DNA of 58,194 bases from Muribaculaceae bacterium (GTDB lineage: Bacteria; Bacteroidota; Bacteroidia; Bacteroidales; Muribaculaceae): NCBI GenBank assembly GCA_009775375.1, contig VSPO01000006.1:1-58194 (forward strand), read 5' to 3'. Positions within the stretch are counted from its first letter, which is position 1. The number at the start of each line of letters is the position of its first letter. The notes below the pieces were generated by a model that ran no database searches, was not told the DNA's origin, and saw only the letters and a program-made list of their open reading frames with translations. This document shows, in pieces, positions 43,914-52,571 of the stretch. Both the position numbers and the translations under genes were made by a program.

Positions 43914-44855
43914 TTAGCGTTCGGCTCGCATGGGGTTGGAGAGGAAGTCTTCGTAGGCAAGACGGATGCCGTCGGCGAGCTCGGTCTTGTAGGTCCAGCC
44001 GAGACGGGTGGCCTTCGAGACGTCGAGAAGCTTGCGCGGGGTGCCGTTGGGACGGGTGGTGTCCCAATTGATTTTCCCTTCGTATCCTACGATTTTAGCT
44101 GTCAGTTCGGTAAGCTCCTTGATGGTTAATTCCTTGCCTGTACCGGCATTGACTGTCTCATTGCCGGAGTAGTTGTTCATCAGGAAGACACAGAGATTGG
44201 CGAGGTCGTCAACGTAAAGGAATTCGCGGAGCGGACTGCCGTCGCCCCAGCAGGTCACCTCCTTCAGTCCCTGCTCCTTTGCTTCATGGAAACGACGGAT
44301 AAGGGCCGGAAGCACGTGGGAGTGCTCGGGATGGTAGTTGTCGTTGGGTCCGTAGAGGTTGGTAGGCATCACGGAGATGTAATCCGTGCCATACTGGCGG
44401 TTGAGGTACTCGCAGTATTTCAGTCCGGAGATTTTGGCGAGGGCATAAGCCTCGTTGGTTTGCTCCAGCGAGGATGTCAGCAGGCACGATTCCGGCATAG
44501 GCTGCGGAGCCATGCGCGGATAGATGCAGGAGGAGCCAAGAAACTCCAGTTTCTTGCAGCCGTTGCGCCATGCAGCGTTTATGACGTTCATTTCCAGCAT
44601 CATGTTGTCGTACATGAAATCGGCCAGATGGTCTTGGTTGGCGATGATACCCCCGACTTTGGCTGCTGCGAGGAACACGTATTCAGGGCGCTCGGCTGCG
44701 AAGAAGTCATTGACGGCCTTCTGGTTGATCAAGTCGAGCTCACTGTGTGTGCGGGTTATTATGTTGGTGTAGCCCTGTCGCTCTAATTCTCGGACAATGG
44801 CAGAGCCAACCATCCCTCGATGGCCGGCGACGAATATTTTTGAATTTTTTTCCAT
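43914..44855 (-). CDS. fcl: GDP-L-fucose synthase
   Basis: Epimerase-reductase that makes GDP-L-fucose from the product of GDP-mannose dehydratase. 313 residues from MEKNSKIFVAGHRGMVGSA (Rossmann loop GHRGMVGS), with LGSSCIYP, the catalytic EAYALAKISGLKYCE (Tyr-xxx-Lys) and a C-terminal RPNGTPRKLLD. It would feed fucose into the surface glycan made by the upstream genes and is the last gene on this strand. A toxin-antitoxin pair separates it from gmd. An ATG two codons upstream (44861) is possible. Confidence 0.95.
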   Translation of the reverse strand: MEKNSKIFVAGHRGMVGSAIVRELERQGYTNIITRTHSELDLINQKAVNDFFAAERPEYVFLAAAKVGGIIANQDHLADFMYDNMMLEMNVINAAWRNGCKKLEFLGSSCIYPRMAPQPMPESCLLTSSLEQTNEAYALAKISGLKYCEYLNRQYGTDYISVMPTNLYGPNDNYHPEHSHVLPALIRRFHEAKEQGLKEVTCWGDGSPLREFLYVDDLANLCVFLMNNYSGNETVNAGTGKELTIKELTELTAKIVGYEGKINWDTTRPNGTPRKLLDVSKATRLGWTYKTELADGIRLAYEDFLSNPMRAER

Positions 44856-44898
44856 AATCAATAAAGGAATTCAAAAGACTCCATATTATAACAATTTG

Positions 44899-45246
44899 CT
44901 ATTCAATGTTATTAAGGCATTTTTCTAACATGGGAAGCAAAATGGGTAAATCCTCGCTATATACGTTGTATAATTGTTCGGGTTCGATTTGATAATAACC
45001 ATGTACAAGAATATGTCTCATTGCAATTATATGCCTCCATGGAATTTCCGGATATCGTGCCTTGAACATCTCCGTGAGCTTATATGCCGCTTCTCCCACG
45101 ATTTCTATATTCTTCACAACAGCGAAAAACAGCATGGGATCTTTTTCCAACGCGTCAATTGCCCGACCCTCCATGAAGCTGTTGACTCTATGAATGGCAT
45201 CAAGCATATGGCTGATACGCGACGGATTCCTAACTTCCTCTCTCAT
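44899..45246 (-). CDS. hepT: HEPN toxin HepT (DUF86)
   Basis: 115 residues, all-helical. The catalytic HEPN motif R-x4-H-x-Y is read as RHILVHGYY, with the DUF86-typical KNIEIVGEAAYKL helix before it. HepT proteins are RNases that are neutralised when MntA adds AMP to the motif tyrosine. The gene overlaps the mntA end by 17 nt, the usual order. Located inside the fucose gene pair, which suggests insertion. Confidence 0.9.
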   Translation of the reverse strand: MREEVRNPSRISHMLDAIHRVNSFMEGRAIDALEKDPMLFFAVVKNIEIVGEAAYKLTEMFKARYPEIPWRHIIAMRHILVHGYYQIEPEQLYNVYSEDLPILLPMLEKCLNNIE

Positions 45247-45526
45247 AAATCAGTATCTTATATTTGTCGATTTCCCGGCGCACTTCCGGATATAGTGCGC
45301 CGACAGGCACAAGATCAACATTACGGTTAAGAAGCTTTTGAAGACCCAGTAGAATGTCGGCATGGCGCAATAGGCCGACCTTGGCAGACTTGTCGAAGGA
45401 GACGAGGATATCTATATCGCTGTCAGAGCGTTGCTCCCCTCTCGCGAAAGAACCGAACAGCCAAGCTTCCGTCACAGGTTGTGATGACAGATAGTTTTTT
45501 ATTTTATTTAGGTCAAGCGTTACCAT
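45230..45526 (-). CDS. mntA: minimal nucleotidyltransferase antitoxin MntA
   Basis: 98 residues. The nucleotidyltransferase motif GS-x10-DxD is exact in GSFARGEQRSDSDIDIL, with a third acidic residue expected in RNVDLVPVG. By analogy with MntA-HepT systems it adds AMP to the HepT tyrosine and so blocks toxicity. It has its own promoter immediately upstream and a very short leader. Confidence 0.9.
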   Translation of the reverse strand: MVTLDLNKIKNYLSSQPVTEAWLFGSFARGEQRSDSDIDILVSFDKSAKVGLLRHADILLGLQKLLNRNVDLVPVGALYPEVRREIDKYKILIYERGS

Positions 45527-45548
45527 ATGCTCTTTTTATCTTCGAATG

Positions 45549-45580
45549 CAAAGTTAACCACTATTGTTTAGATTTACAAA
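45549..45580 (-). promoter_or_regulatory. mntA-hepT promoter
   Basis: TTTG (45577-45580), 20 nt, TAACTTTG (45549-45556) on the minus strand. The expected start near 45542 leaves a leader of only about 16 nt before mntA. Confidence 0.75.
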
Positions 45581-45675
45581 TCAAAAAAACCTCGGCCTGC
45601 CTTTTCATATTATAAAACGATTCTCCGATACCCTTAGTCCTTCATACTTGATACTTTGAAATAAGCCCTAAGGGC

Positions 45676-46767
45676 TTATTTCACAATTCCTTTTTCGAGG
45701 TATTCGGCGAGGTTGGTCTTGACTTGTTCTCCGGCACGCTCGACGGCCACTTTGGCCATGTCGGCATCGACCATGAGGTTGACGAGCTGCTCGAAGCTTG
45801 TCTTTTTCGTCGGGTCCCAGCCAAGCTCTTGCTTGGCTTTGGTCGGGTCGCCCCAGAGGTTGACCACGTCCGTAGGACGGTAGAAATCGGGCGACACCTC
45901 GATCACGACTTTTCCGGTCTTGCAGTCGATTCCTTTCTCGTTCTCACCTTCTCCCTCGAAGACGAGGTCGATTCCGGCACGTTTGAAGGCCAATAGGCAG
46001 AACTCGCGCACGGAGTGCTGTTCACCCGTGGCGATTACGAAATCCTGCGGCTTCGGTTGCTGGAGGATGAGCCACATACATTCCACATAGTCCTTTGCGT
46101 AACCCCAGTCGCGGATCGAGGAGAGGTTGCCGAGATAGAGCTTCTCTTGTTTGCCTTGGGCGATGCGTGCGGCGGCGAGGGTGATCTTGCGAGTCACAAA
46201 GGTCTCTCCCCTGCGCTCAGACTCGTGGTTGAAGAGGATGCCGGAGCAGCAGTACATGTTATAGGCCTCGCGGTACTCCTTTACAATCCAGAAACCGTAG
46301 AGCTTGGCCACGGCGTATGGGCTGTAGGGATGGAACGGTGTCTTTTCGTTCTGAGGCACTTCCTCCACCTTGCCGTAAAGCTCGGAAGTGGAAGCTTGAT
46401 AGATGCGGCACGTGTCGGCCAGTCCGCAGAGGCGCACGGCCTCAAGGATGCGCAGCACGCCGGTGGCGTCGACGTCGGCGGTGAACTCCGGTGAGTCGAA
46501 CGACACCTACACATGGCTCTGCGCGGCGAGATTGTAGATTTCGTCGGGGCGTATCTTGCTGACCACCTGCATGATCGACATCGAGTCGCCGAGGTCGGCG
46601 TAATGGAGGTGGAAATTGGGGTGGCCTTCGAGATGGGCTATACGTTCGCGGAAATCCACGGAGGAGCGACGGATCGTGCCGTGCACGTCGTAACCTTTTT
46701 CAAGGAGCAGTTCGGCAAGAAACGAGCCGTCCTGACCCGTTATGCCGGTAATAAGAGCTGTTTTCAT
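45676..46767 (-). pseudogene. gmd: GDP-mannose 4,6-dehydratase, interrupted by an amber codon
   Basis: First step from GDP-mannose towards GDP-fucose. The N-terminal part is normal (ALITGITGQDGSFLAELLLE, then YNLAAQSHV). At 46507-46509 a TAG stop stands where family members have a Lys codon (AQSHVKVSFDSPE), so a single A-to-T change separates it from an intact 363-residue enzyme. After the stop the same frame continues with all later motifs (YQASTSELYGKV, YSPYAVAKLY with catalytic Tyr/Lys, NHESERRGETFVTRKI). It is either a recent nonsense mutation, a sequencing error, or a read-through site. The partner fcl is intact. Confidence 0.85.
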
Positions 46768-46809
46768 TTTTATGTTGGGGTTTTGGTTGTTAGTCCCGTT
46801 TGGAGGGGA

Positions 46810-46828
46810 ACACGGCCCTTGGCCGTGT
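46810..46828. terminator. small hairpin upstream of gmd
   Basis: ACACGGCC, CTT, GGCCGTGT: an 8-bp perfect stem with a three-base loop, 43 nt before the gmd start. It could be an attenuator in the gmd leader or a 3' end of upstream transcription. Confidence 0.4.
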
Positions 46829-46867
46829 CACGGTAATGCCATCCGGCGGTAAATTCTGTTGTCGGTT

Positions 46868-47030
46868 TTCTTTTGTTCCGATTTGGAAAAATTTTGTTTT
46901 GTTTTGAAAAATTAAAGTGTTTTTGTTTTGAAAATTTTGTTCCGATTTGAATTTGTTTTGTTCAGATTTTAAAAATTAAAGTGTTTTGGTTTGAAAAATT
47001 TTGTTTTGATTTTGTCGGATTTTGAGAATT
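46868..47030. repeat. A/T-rich imperfect tandem repeat, period about 65 bp
   Basis: Units that begin TTTTGTTCCGATTTG and contain AAAAATTAAAGTGTTTT occur near 46873 and 46938, with a third, shorter copy near 46988. The strand is heavily T/G biased. No gene lies between 46768 and 47199; apart from this repeat and the two hairpins I see nothing there. Confidence 0.6.
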
Positions 47031-47107
47031 ATGGCTTTTTAAGGATTGTCGGTAATAATCAGTTTGTCCATAAAAACTTAACGCTTATAGTCCATAATAA
47101 TTATGCA

Positions 47108-47137
47108 AGAGGGGCGGACTTCACAGCCCGCCCCTCT
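47108..47137 (-). terminator. hairpin downstream of the integrase remnant
   Basis: AGAGGGGCGG (47108-47117) pairs perfectly with CCGCCCCTCT (47128-47137), loop of ten bases. It lies 62 nt after the integrase frame ends. Confidence 0.6.
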
Positions 47138-47199
47138 CAGATATATAAAAAGAATTGTATCGCTTTGGTGTCAGGATTACGGATAGACAATCCCGGCTA

Positions 47200-48428
47200 T
47201 TACAACCCGAGCAGGACTCCCGGAAGATCAGCCCGGGCCAGCAGATGGTTACATGAGGAAATGTTCATATTGAATGACAGCGACCTGAGACCCACCATCT
47301 CTCCGATTTTTCCCAGCCAGTTGGATACCCTGTATTTAAGTGCCCTGTTCAGTTTTATTAGGGGTAAAGTCTTCAATGGGAACAGGGAATCCCAATGTCG
47401 GCTCTCATACTTGTTCAGGATTGCCAAGGCCCGGGAGTCAAGTCTCAGGGTTATTTCTTTCCCGTTGCCGCGTCGCCGGTATTTAAGCACATCACCGTTA
47501 AGATTCCCCGTCGTGAGGGCCATTATGTCTGTCAGCTCCATTCCACGGCAGTAAAACCCGAACATGAACATGTCGCGGGCCAGATCAAGATTTTCGGATT
47601 TGGACAAATCAAGATTCGCAATCTTTAAGAGTGTTTCCCGGCTGAGACAGGCATTTTCGTTGCCAGTCGTGTCTAACGAGACCTTGGTATTCACATTCCT
47701 GAACATGTCTTTATCAAACACTGCAATGCCTTCCTTTACGGCGTGACTTATCCCGGCGCGGAGTGTCGCAGGTAGAACGACTGGGTACTGTCGGCCACCC
47801 CGTTGTCTTTGAGCCATCCGGCGTAATCCTCTATGAAATTATGGTTTATATCGGTCAATGGCACATCTTCATCTCCAAGGAAACGTTTCAGGCTGTTAGC
47901 TGTACTTTTGTACGAGTCCGACGTGCTTTCACGACCTTCAGACAACATTTTACGGGACAGGAGGCTGAATAGTTCCGGCAATGACTCAGGCTTCATGTCT
48001 GTCTCTTCAGAGACAGCGTATTTGCTGCCGACTTTTTTGTACTTGAAGAACGGAATGAGATCCTTCTTCAAAGTGGCGACATCCGTGTCCCAGATAAAAT
48101 CCTCGGCAATCCGGGTATCGAGCCTGTCATTGGCTATTGCAGACTTCAATCGCTCGGAAACATCATCGACACTAAACGGCGAGCCGTTGTTACGGAGTTT
48201 GTCAATAATTAAATAGGCGTTGTAGACGTATGGAAGCAATTCCTCACGCAAATCCCGGAAGTGTGCGCCTTTTGGCACGGAAACACCGATATTGACACTC
48301 CTGTGCTGCGAACGCACAGTGCCGTCATCCATCGGTTCCCGCTCAACAATGCTAAGATAAACCTTCCCGGGCTTATCAGGATGCAGTTTGCTCCTCGCCT
48401 CCTGTATTTTCAACGTAATCAGATACAT
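47200..48428 (-). pseudogene. tyrosine recombinase / integrase, frameshifted and truncated
   Basis: The N-terminal part (48428 to about 47756; arm-binding domain LSIVEREPMDDG, then SAM-like core-binding domain FIEDYAGWLKDNGVADST) runs out of frame at QSFYLR; adding one base would continue directly into TLRAGISHAVKEGIAVFDKD in the next frame. That part holds the catalytic box I arginine (FMFGFYCRGMELTDI). Box II should follow at SFNM but reads NISSCNHLLARADLPG, so the HxxR is lost, and the terminal His and Tyr are absent. At least two lesions, so the enzyme is dead. It resembles the phage_integrase/SAM-like recombinases of Bacteroides mobile elements and of invertible capsule loci. Confidence 0.85.
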
Positions 48429-48630
48429 CTGGTTATAAGGAATAGTCTATAGGGCTACAGTAAACCAAATACAAGCTCCAGTCTGGACTTTGGCGATTGT
48501 GTTAATATAGGTGTAATAACACATTCCGTTTTTAGCTCACCCATTAGGTCGTTTCGAACCTCGAATAATTCCATACCACACACCAATGGTTGATGCATCC
48601 ATAATCCTGATTTTGGTTGTAGGTGCGAGA

Positions 48631-48810
48631 TTATTCGATGCGGGTGTCGAGTGAAACGGTGGAGTTCTTGTAGCCGAGGACTTCATTACACTTGGCACAA
48701 TACAGTATTTCTTGTATTCTGGCGGGATATTTTATGCCGTCTTCATAAATTATGTTGACTGTCCCACATTTGGTGCAAACTATCTTGTCCCCAATAATTC
48801 GTTTATCCAT
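48631..48810 (-). CDS. small zinc-ribbon protein
   Basis: 59 residues: MDKRIIGDKIVCTKCGTVNI, then a middle segment, then LYCAKCNEVLGYKNS. Two CxxC knuckles (Cys12/15 and Cys38/41) define a zinc ribbon. No family is recognised. It starts 31 nt after the wecG-like gene and is on the same strand, so it is probably the last gene of that transcript. The rest of 48429-48630 shows no gene. Confidence 0.6.
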   Translation of the reverse strand: MDKRIIGDKIVCTKCGTVNIIYEDGIKYPARIQEILYCAKCNEVLGYKNSTVSLDTRIE

Positions 48811-48841
48811 AATAGTAAATGTTACATTTTGAGGTAAATGA

Positions 48842-49579
48842 TTAATTTGAGAAAAGTTTTGTTTTGATTGAATCCCATGTGAAAAGTATAGGGAATTCTA
48901 TTAGGACGTTGTAGAGTCTACCCCAAAGCCCTTTCTCATGGAATAGGCGGTAGAAGGCCCGGAGATTGTATCGGTTGACCCATTTTGGATAGTAGTTTAT
49001 GCCATTTGCTGTCTGGTGGAGGAATCCTCCGCAAGTGAATGCAATTCCTTTGTAGCCCGCATTTTTCAAATCGAGAGCAAACTGTTCCTGCAATGGAGAA
49101 CCCATTCCAATGACAGCAAAATCGCATTTTGACTGAATTATATCTGTAATAGCTTTTTTCCTGTCATCATTGTCAATGAAATAACCGTTACGATATCCAG
49201 CAATATTCATCTTTGGATAGTTTTTATGGAACTGTTTGACAGTCTCCTCAAGCACCTCCTGCTTTGTTCCTAAGAAATAGATGTTTCTGTCTGTCGCGGA
49301 TTTGTTTAGATATGAGAACAAATCGACAGCCATTCCTGACATATCGAAACTGAGGCGCGGTACACGCTTTCCCCACAGCAGACGGATTAACCAGCACATG
49401 GTCATGCCATCGACAAACAGACCATCCATTGACTCATACAAATCCTTATAACGGCGTACGAGATGATAGGAATATGGATTAACACACGTGTTAACCCGCC
49501 CCTCTCCCGTAGCGAAAGTACCGTCGGGATATGTCAAGGCAGAGTCTGCGATTTTTCGCACAAACTCACGGTTGTTCAT
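48842..49579 (-). CDS. WecG/TagA/CpsF family glycosyltransferase
   Basis: 245 residues. The GT26 pattern is clear: TCVNPYSYHLVRRYKDL, LFVDGMTMCWLIRLL, IYFLGTKQEVLEETVKQF, CDFAVIGMGSPLQEQFA and the family end FPILFTWDSIKTK. The enzyme transfers a UDP-sugar (ManNAcA- or ManNAc-like in known cases) to a lipid-linked sugar at the cytoplasmic face. It ends the glycan assembly genes on this strand, 18 nt after the DUF1919 gene. Confidence 0.9.
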   Translation of the reverse strand: MNNREFVRKIADSALTYPDGTFATGEGRVNTCVNPYSYHLVRRYKDLYESMDGLFVDGMTMCWLIRLLWGKRVPRLSFDMSGMAVDLFSYLNKSATDRNIYFLGTKQEVLEETVKQFHKNYPKMNIAGYRNGYFIDNDDRKKAITDIIQSKCDFAVIGMGSPLQEQFALDLKNAGYKGIAFTCGGFLHQTANGINYYPKWVNRYNLRAFYRLFHEKGLWGRLYNVLIEFPILFTWDSIKTKLFSN

Positions 49580-49597
49580 AAAATCAGGATAAATAAA

Positions 49598-50308
49598 TTA
49601 TGTGGTAAAATGTGAAATCAGATGACGATAGAAAAGATGCCCTTTGCGATAAGGGTCTCCGACACTATCACTGCTGCCAAACTCAGGCATATATTCGTTG
49701 CTCTTCAGGGGCAACGGGAGTGTGGAGAACATGATTTTATTCTCAAACGGCAAGGAATCAAAATCTATAATATCCCTCTCTGTGCATAGATTCTGCTGCA
49801 TCCCCACAACAAGAAGGTTGTCAAAGTTAACTCGGGCGGCACGCCTGTACCATTTCTCCGCCGCTTCTTTTTCGGAATGATAGTGTAGAAAATGGATTTC
49901 GACTTTGCTACCGAGGAGTCCTATCGGATACCAATGACTCCATGCAGCCCGTCTTTCGTCTCCGATAGGGTATTTTGAGTTCTCGACAAATTCGATTCTC
50001 GCATCCGTCAGATAGTATTTGAGGTTAGAAAGGAGCTCAATGTAATCCGGATACATGAAATACAAGCCAAGAGTTGGAGAATTGTATTCCATACCGATAT
50101 CCTGCATTATACGACCTGCGAAACAATTAGAGCTTATTATTGATAACTTATTGATATTGTAGTTTTTACCCCCCCCGAAATCAAGATTTAAAAGACATTC
50201 TTTCAACGGGTTTATCAATGGCTTCCTCTTTACGTCACATACAAAATGCACATAGGAGAGATAAGCCGCTTTAGCTGATTTATAGATGAAGTTGTCTTTT
50301 ATGCTCAT
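49598..50308 (-). CDS. DUF1919 exopolysaccharide-associated protein
   Basis: 236 residues. The DUF1919 pattern is seen in IISSNCFAGRIMQDIGMEY, SPTLGLYFMYPDYIELLSNL and YPIGLLGSKVEIHFLHYHSE plus KWYRRAARVNFDNLLVV. Proteins of this type are encoded in capsule and exopolysaccharide loci and are presumed sugar- or modification-transferases; biochemical role is not settled. The start overlaps the pyruvyl transferase stop by 4 nt. Confidence 0.8.
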   Translation of the reverse strand: MSIKDNFIYKSAKAAYLSYVHFVCDVKRKPLINPLKECLLNLDFGGGKNYNINKLSIISSNCFAGRIMQDIGMEYNSPTLGLYFMYPDYIELLSNLKYYLTDARIEFVENSKYPIGDERRAAWSHWYPIGLLGSKVEIHFLHYHSEKEAAEKWYRRAARVNFDNLLVVGMQQNLCTERDIIDFDSLPFENKIMFSTLPLPLKSNEYMPEFGSSDSVGDPYRKGHLFYRHLISHFTT

Positions 50309-51381
50309 TTCAAATTAGATTTCAAGTAATCCATTGTATTTTTTCGCTCTCGGCCTATCGCTGCATTTACCGGTACATAATCAATTCTCTCCTCCAAAAT
50401 TTCATTTATATCTTCGGCCTGTTCTGCTATCCTTGAGCTAAGATTGAATTGTTTCAATAAAAATGAGAGTTTGTTGCTGTTCATCCCTCTGACGATCACA
50501 GCGAATGACTTGTTGAACTTGAGCGACATCACTGCTCCGTGAAAAGTGTCAGTTACTATGCAGCGAGCCTTTCTGAAATAGCCGAGCACTTCAAACGGAT
50601 GGGGTGTCACCACCTCGTCAACCCAGTCGAAATAATTGGCAATAGCTACAATTTTCAGATTATTCTTTTGGGCGTAGTCTGTTATCGCTTTAACCTCTTT
50701 GAGATTGTTCATTCTTCCGGGATATGTATAGACAAGCAGGTACTCATCTTTTATATTGGGAAGTCTGACCTCATTGTCAAATCCATAGGCTATGACAGGG
50801 TCAACATTCAGATTCGGTTTTATGTCGGTCAGAGAAGTGACAATATCAACGCTGTTCATGTCTCTGACTGAAATTGCATCCATTCTCGCCATAAGCTCTC
50901 CGACTCGGCGGTCTATGCCAAGCTCTTTCAGCTTCTGCAAGGTTGTGGCACCGAAACAACCGGCATAGCTGATAACCCTGTCGGAATTCAATCCCTCTCC
51001 AAACAACTGGGTCGAAAATCCGAACCATGTCGTTTGTGCAACATTGAAAACCTCATCACTGCCAATCACCACTACATCAAAGTGAGTGTCATTATGTCCC
51101 GGCATCACACCAAGCTCCGGCTTGAATTCATTGTCAAAACGCTTATGAAGCCTAAGTGTACATTGAAGCTGTCTAAAAGGATGTTTAACTTTTAGCCTTT
51201 TGAGCATGAGTCTAACCTTATGCAACTTGCTGATTTTGTATTGTGGAAGCTGCTCACCCGGAACGATGTTGACAAACTCAACGTCATGTCCAAGGCTCTC
51301 GATTAATGATTTAAGCCCGTATGCCTGTAGGAACGAACCGTAGTTCGTTATCTGCTGCATAGACAATATGCCCACCTTCAT
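50305..51381 (-). CDS. polysaccharide pyruvyl transferase
   Basis: 358 residues. Family features: ILSMQQITNYGSFLQAYGLK at the N-terminus, VVIGSDEVFNV, RVISYAGCFGATTL, ISVRDMNSVDIV, then the C-terminal CIVTDTFHGAVMSLKFNKSF. It should add a ketal-linked pyruvate from PEP to a sugar of the repeat unit, giving a negative charge. It overlaps both neighbours by 4 nt. Confidence 0.88.
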   Translation of the reverse strand: MKVGILSMQQITNYGSFLQAYGLKSLIESLGHDVEFVNIVPGEQLPQYKISKLHKVRLMLKRLKVKHPFRQLQCTLRLHKRFDNEFKPELGVMPGHNDTHFDVVVIGSDEVFNVAQTTWFGFSTQLFGEGLNSDRVISYAGCFGATTLQKLKELGIDRRVGELMARMDAISVRDMNSVDIVTSLTDIKPNLNVDPVIAYGFDNEVRLPNIKDEYLLVYTYPGRMNNLKEVKAITDYAQKNNLKIVAIANYFDWVDEVVTPHPFEVLGYFRKARCIVTDTFHGAVMSLKFNKSFAVIVRGMNSNKLSFLLKQFNLSSRIAEQAEDINEILEERIDYVPVNAAIGRERKNTMDYLKSNLK

Positions 51382-52571
51382 AAACTTCTTATTTTATTGA
51401 TTGCTGATTTGATTGGCCAGAACAATCCAGTCTTGATAAGGGTATCACGCAAACGATTTTTCAGCCCTGTACTCACAAGAGAGTACTGATTATTAATCTT
51501 TTCTAAAGAAAGTTCCGGATTATTGAATGACTCAATCAATTCGTTGCGGTATGATGGTCTTTTGGAAGAGCCGACAAGATTATGATTCAGTTTTGTCGCC
51601 TCATTTAAGTCCCGTTTTTCAATAAAGCAATCTGTTAGATTCTCCACAATAGCCTTCCCCGAATCCGAATTTATCAAGATTAGAGAGACCCCTTTTGTCA
51701 CATCATGTCTGAACGGTTTACCCGATGCTCCTATTCCCCAAAAATCTGCAATCGTTATATCCCCGACTCTCGCCAAACCATTAAAATGACAGTCATAGCA
51801 GGATTCACGGAATATGGCCGCTTTTTCGAAGGCAGACATATATAGATTGGGAACTCCGACGAGTGTTCCAAGCCGACAATTCTCTCCCGTCGCGGATGGG
51901 GCATAGCCCCATCCGCGACGATTTCGGAATTCGAAACCTGTCGCTGAGGCATATTTACTATATCCGGATTTAAGTTTGTCTATATAGTTGATAAAAAGAG
52001 CGTTTGACGGAACACCGTGACACACAATATCCACCGTCACAAGTTTTTCATAAGGCTTTATCAGGAATGATCTTAGTCCGGCAATCTGACAAGGAGTGCC
52101 TGTGAACAGTACATACCGTCCGTTTCGCAAAGCTTGTCGAGCCTCGACAAATGTCTGTTCGATATCACTTTGCAGATATTTGGACCCTCGTAACGCGGGC
52201 AGTTTATCCCAACTCTCACAACTGATGTGGGCACATTTGAAGCCATTACGCCATACCGCGCCAAACACAACCCCGCCTCGGTCAAGCACCCATCCGGCAA
52301 TGGCCGAAAACGCACCGCCCGAACTGCTTTCAGTCCGGGTTTTATTGTCCCAAAAGGCATATACATCCGTAACCTCGGGATGTTTAAGATTGACTCCGTT
52401 GACAATAGGACAAGCCTTTTCACAAAGTTTACATTCTACGCACTTTTTCTCATTGACTTCGGGCATAAGAAATCCTGAAGGGTCAGGTGATACACATATA
52501 GCGTCATGCGGACATATATTGGCACAGGCTGAACATCCCGTGCATGTTTCTTTTGTGGCAAGTACAGGCAT
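51378..52571 (-). CDS. ferredoxin-type protein of the coenzyme F420 hydrogenase beta-subunit family
   Basis: 397 residues. Two 4Fe-4S motifs open the protein: CTGCSACANICPHDAI and CVECKLCEKACP. Then come the F420H2-dehydrogenase beta-subunit-like domains (SSGGAFSAIAGWVLDRGGVVFGA, LFTGTPCQIAGLRSFL, VDIVCHGVPS, DITIADFWGI). Such proteins are common next to pyruvyl transferases in Bacteroides capsule loci; their reaction is unknown, and F420 itself is not expected here. Confidence 0.88.
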   Translation of the reverse strand: MPVLATKETCTGCSACANICPHDAICVSPDPSGFLMPEVNEKKCVECKLCEKACPIVNGVNLKHPEVTDVYAFWDNKTRTESSSGGAFSAIAGWVLDRGGVVFGAVWRNGFKCAHISCESWDKLPALRGSKYLQSDIEQTFVEARQALRNGRYVLFTGTPCQIAGLRSFLIKPYEKLVTVDIVCHGVPSNALFINYIDKLKSGYSKYASATGFEFRNRRGWGYAPSATGENCRLGTLVGVPNLYMSAFEKAAIFRESCYDCHFNGLARVGDITIADFWGIGASGKPFRHDVTKGVSLILINSDSGKAIVENLTDCFIEKRDLNEATKLNHNLVGSSKRPSYRNELIESFNNPELSLEKINNQYSLVSTGLKNRLRDTLIKTGLFWPIKSAINKIRSL

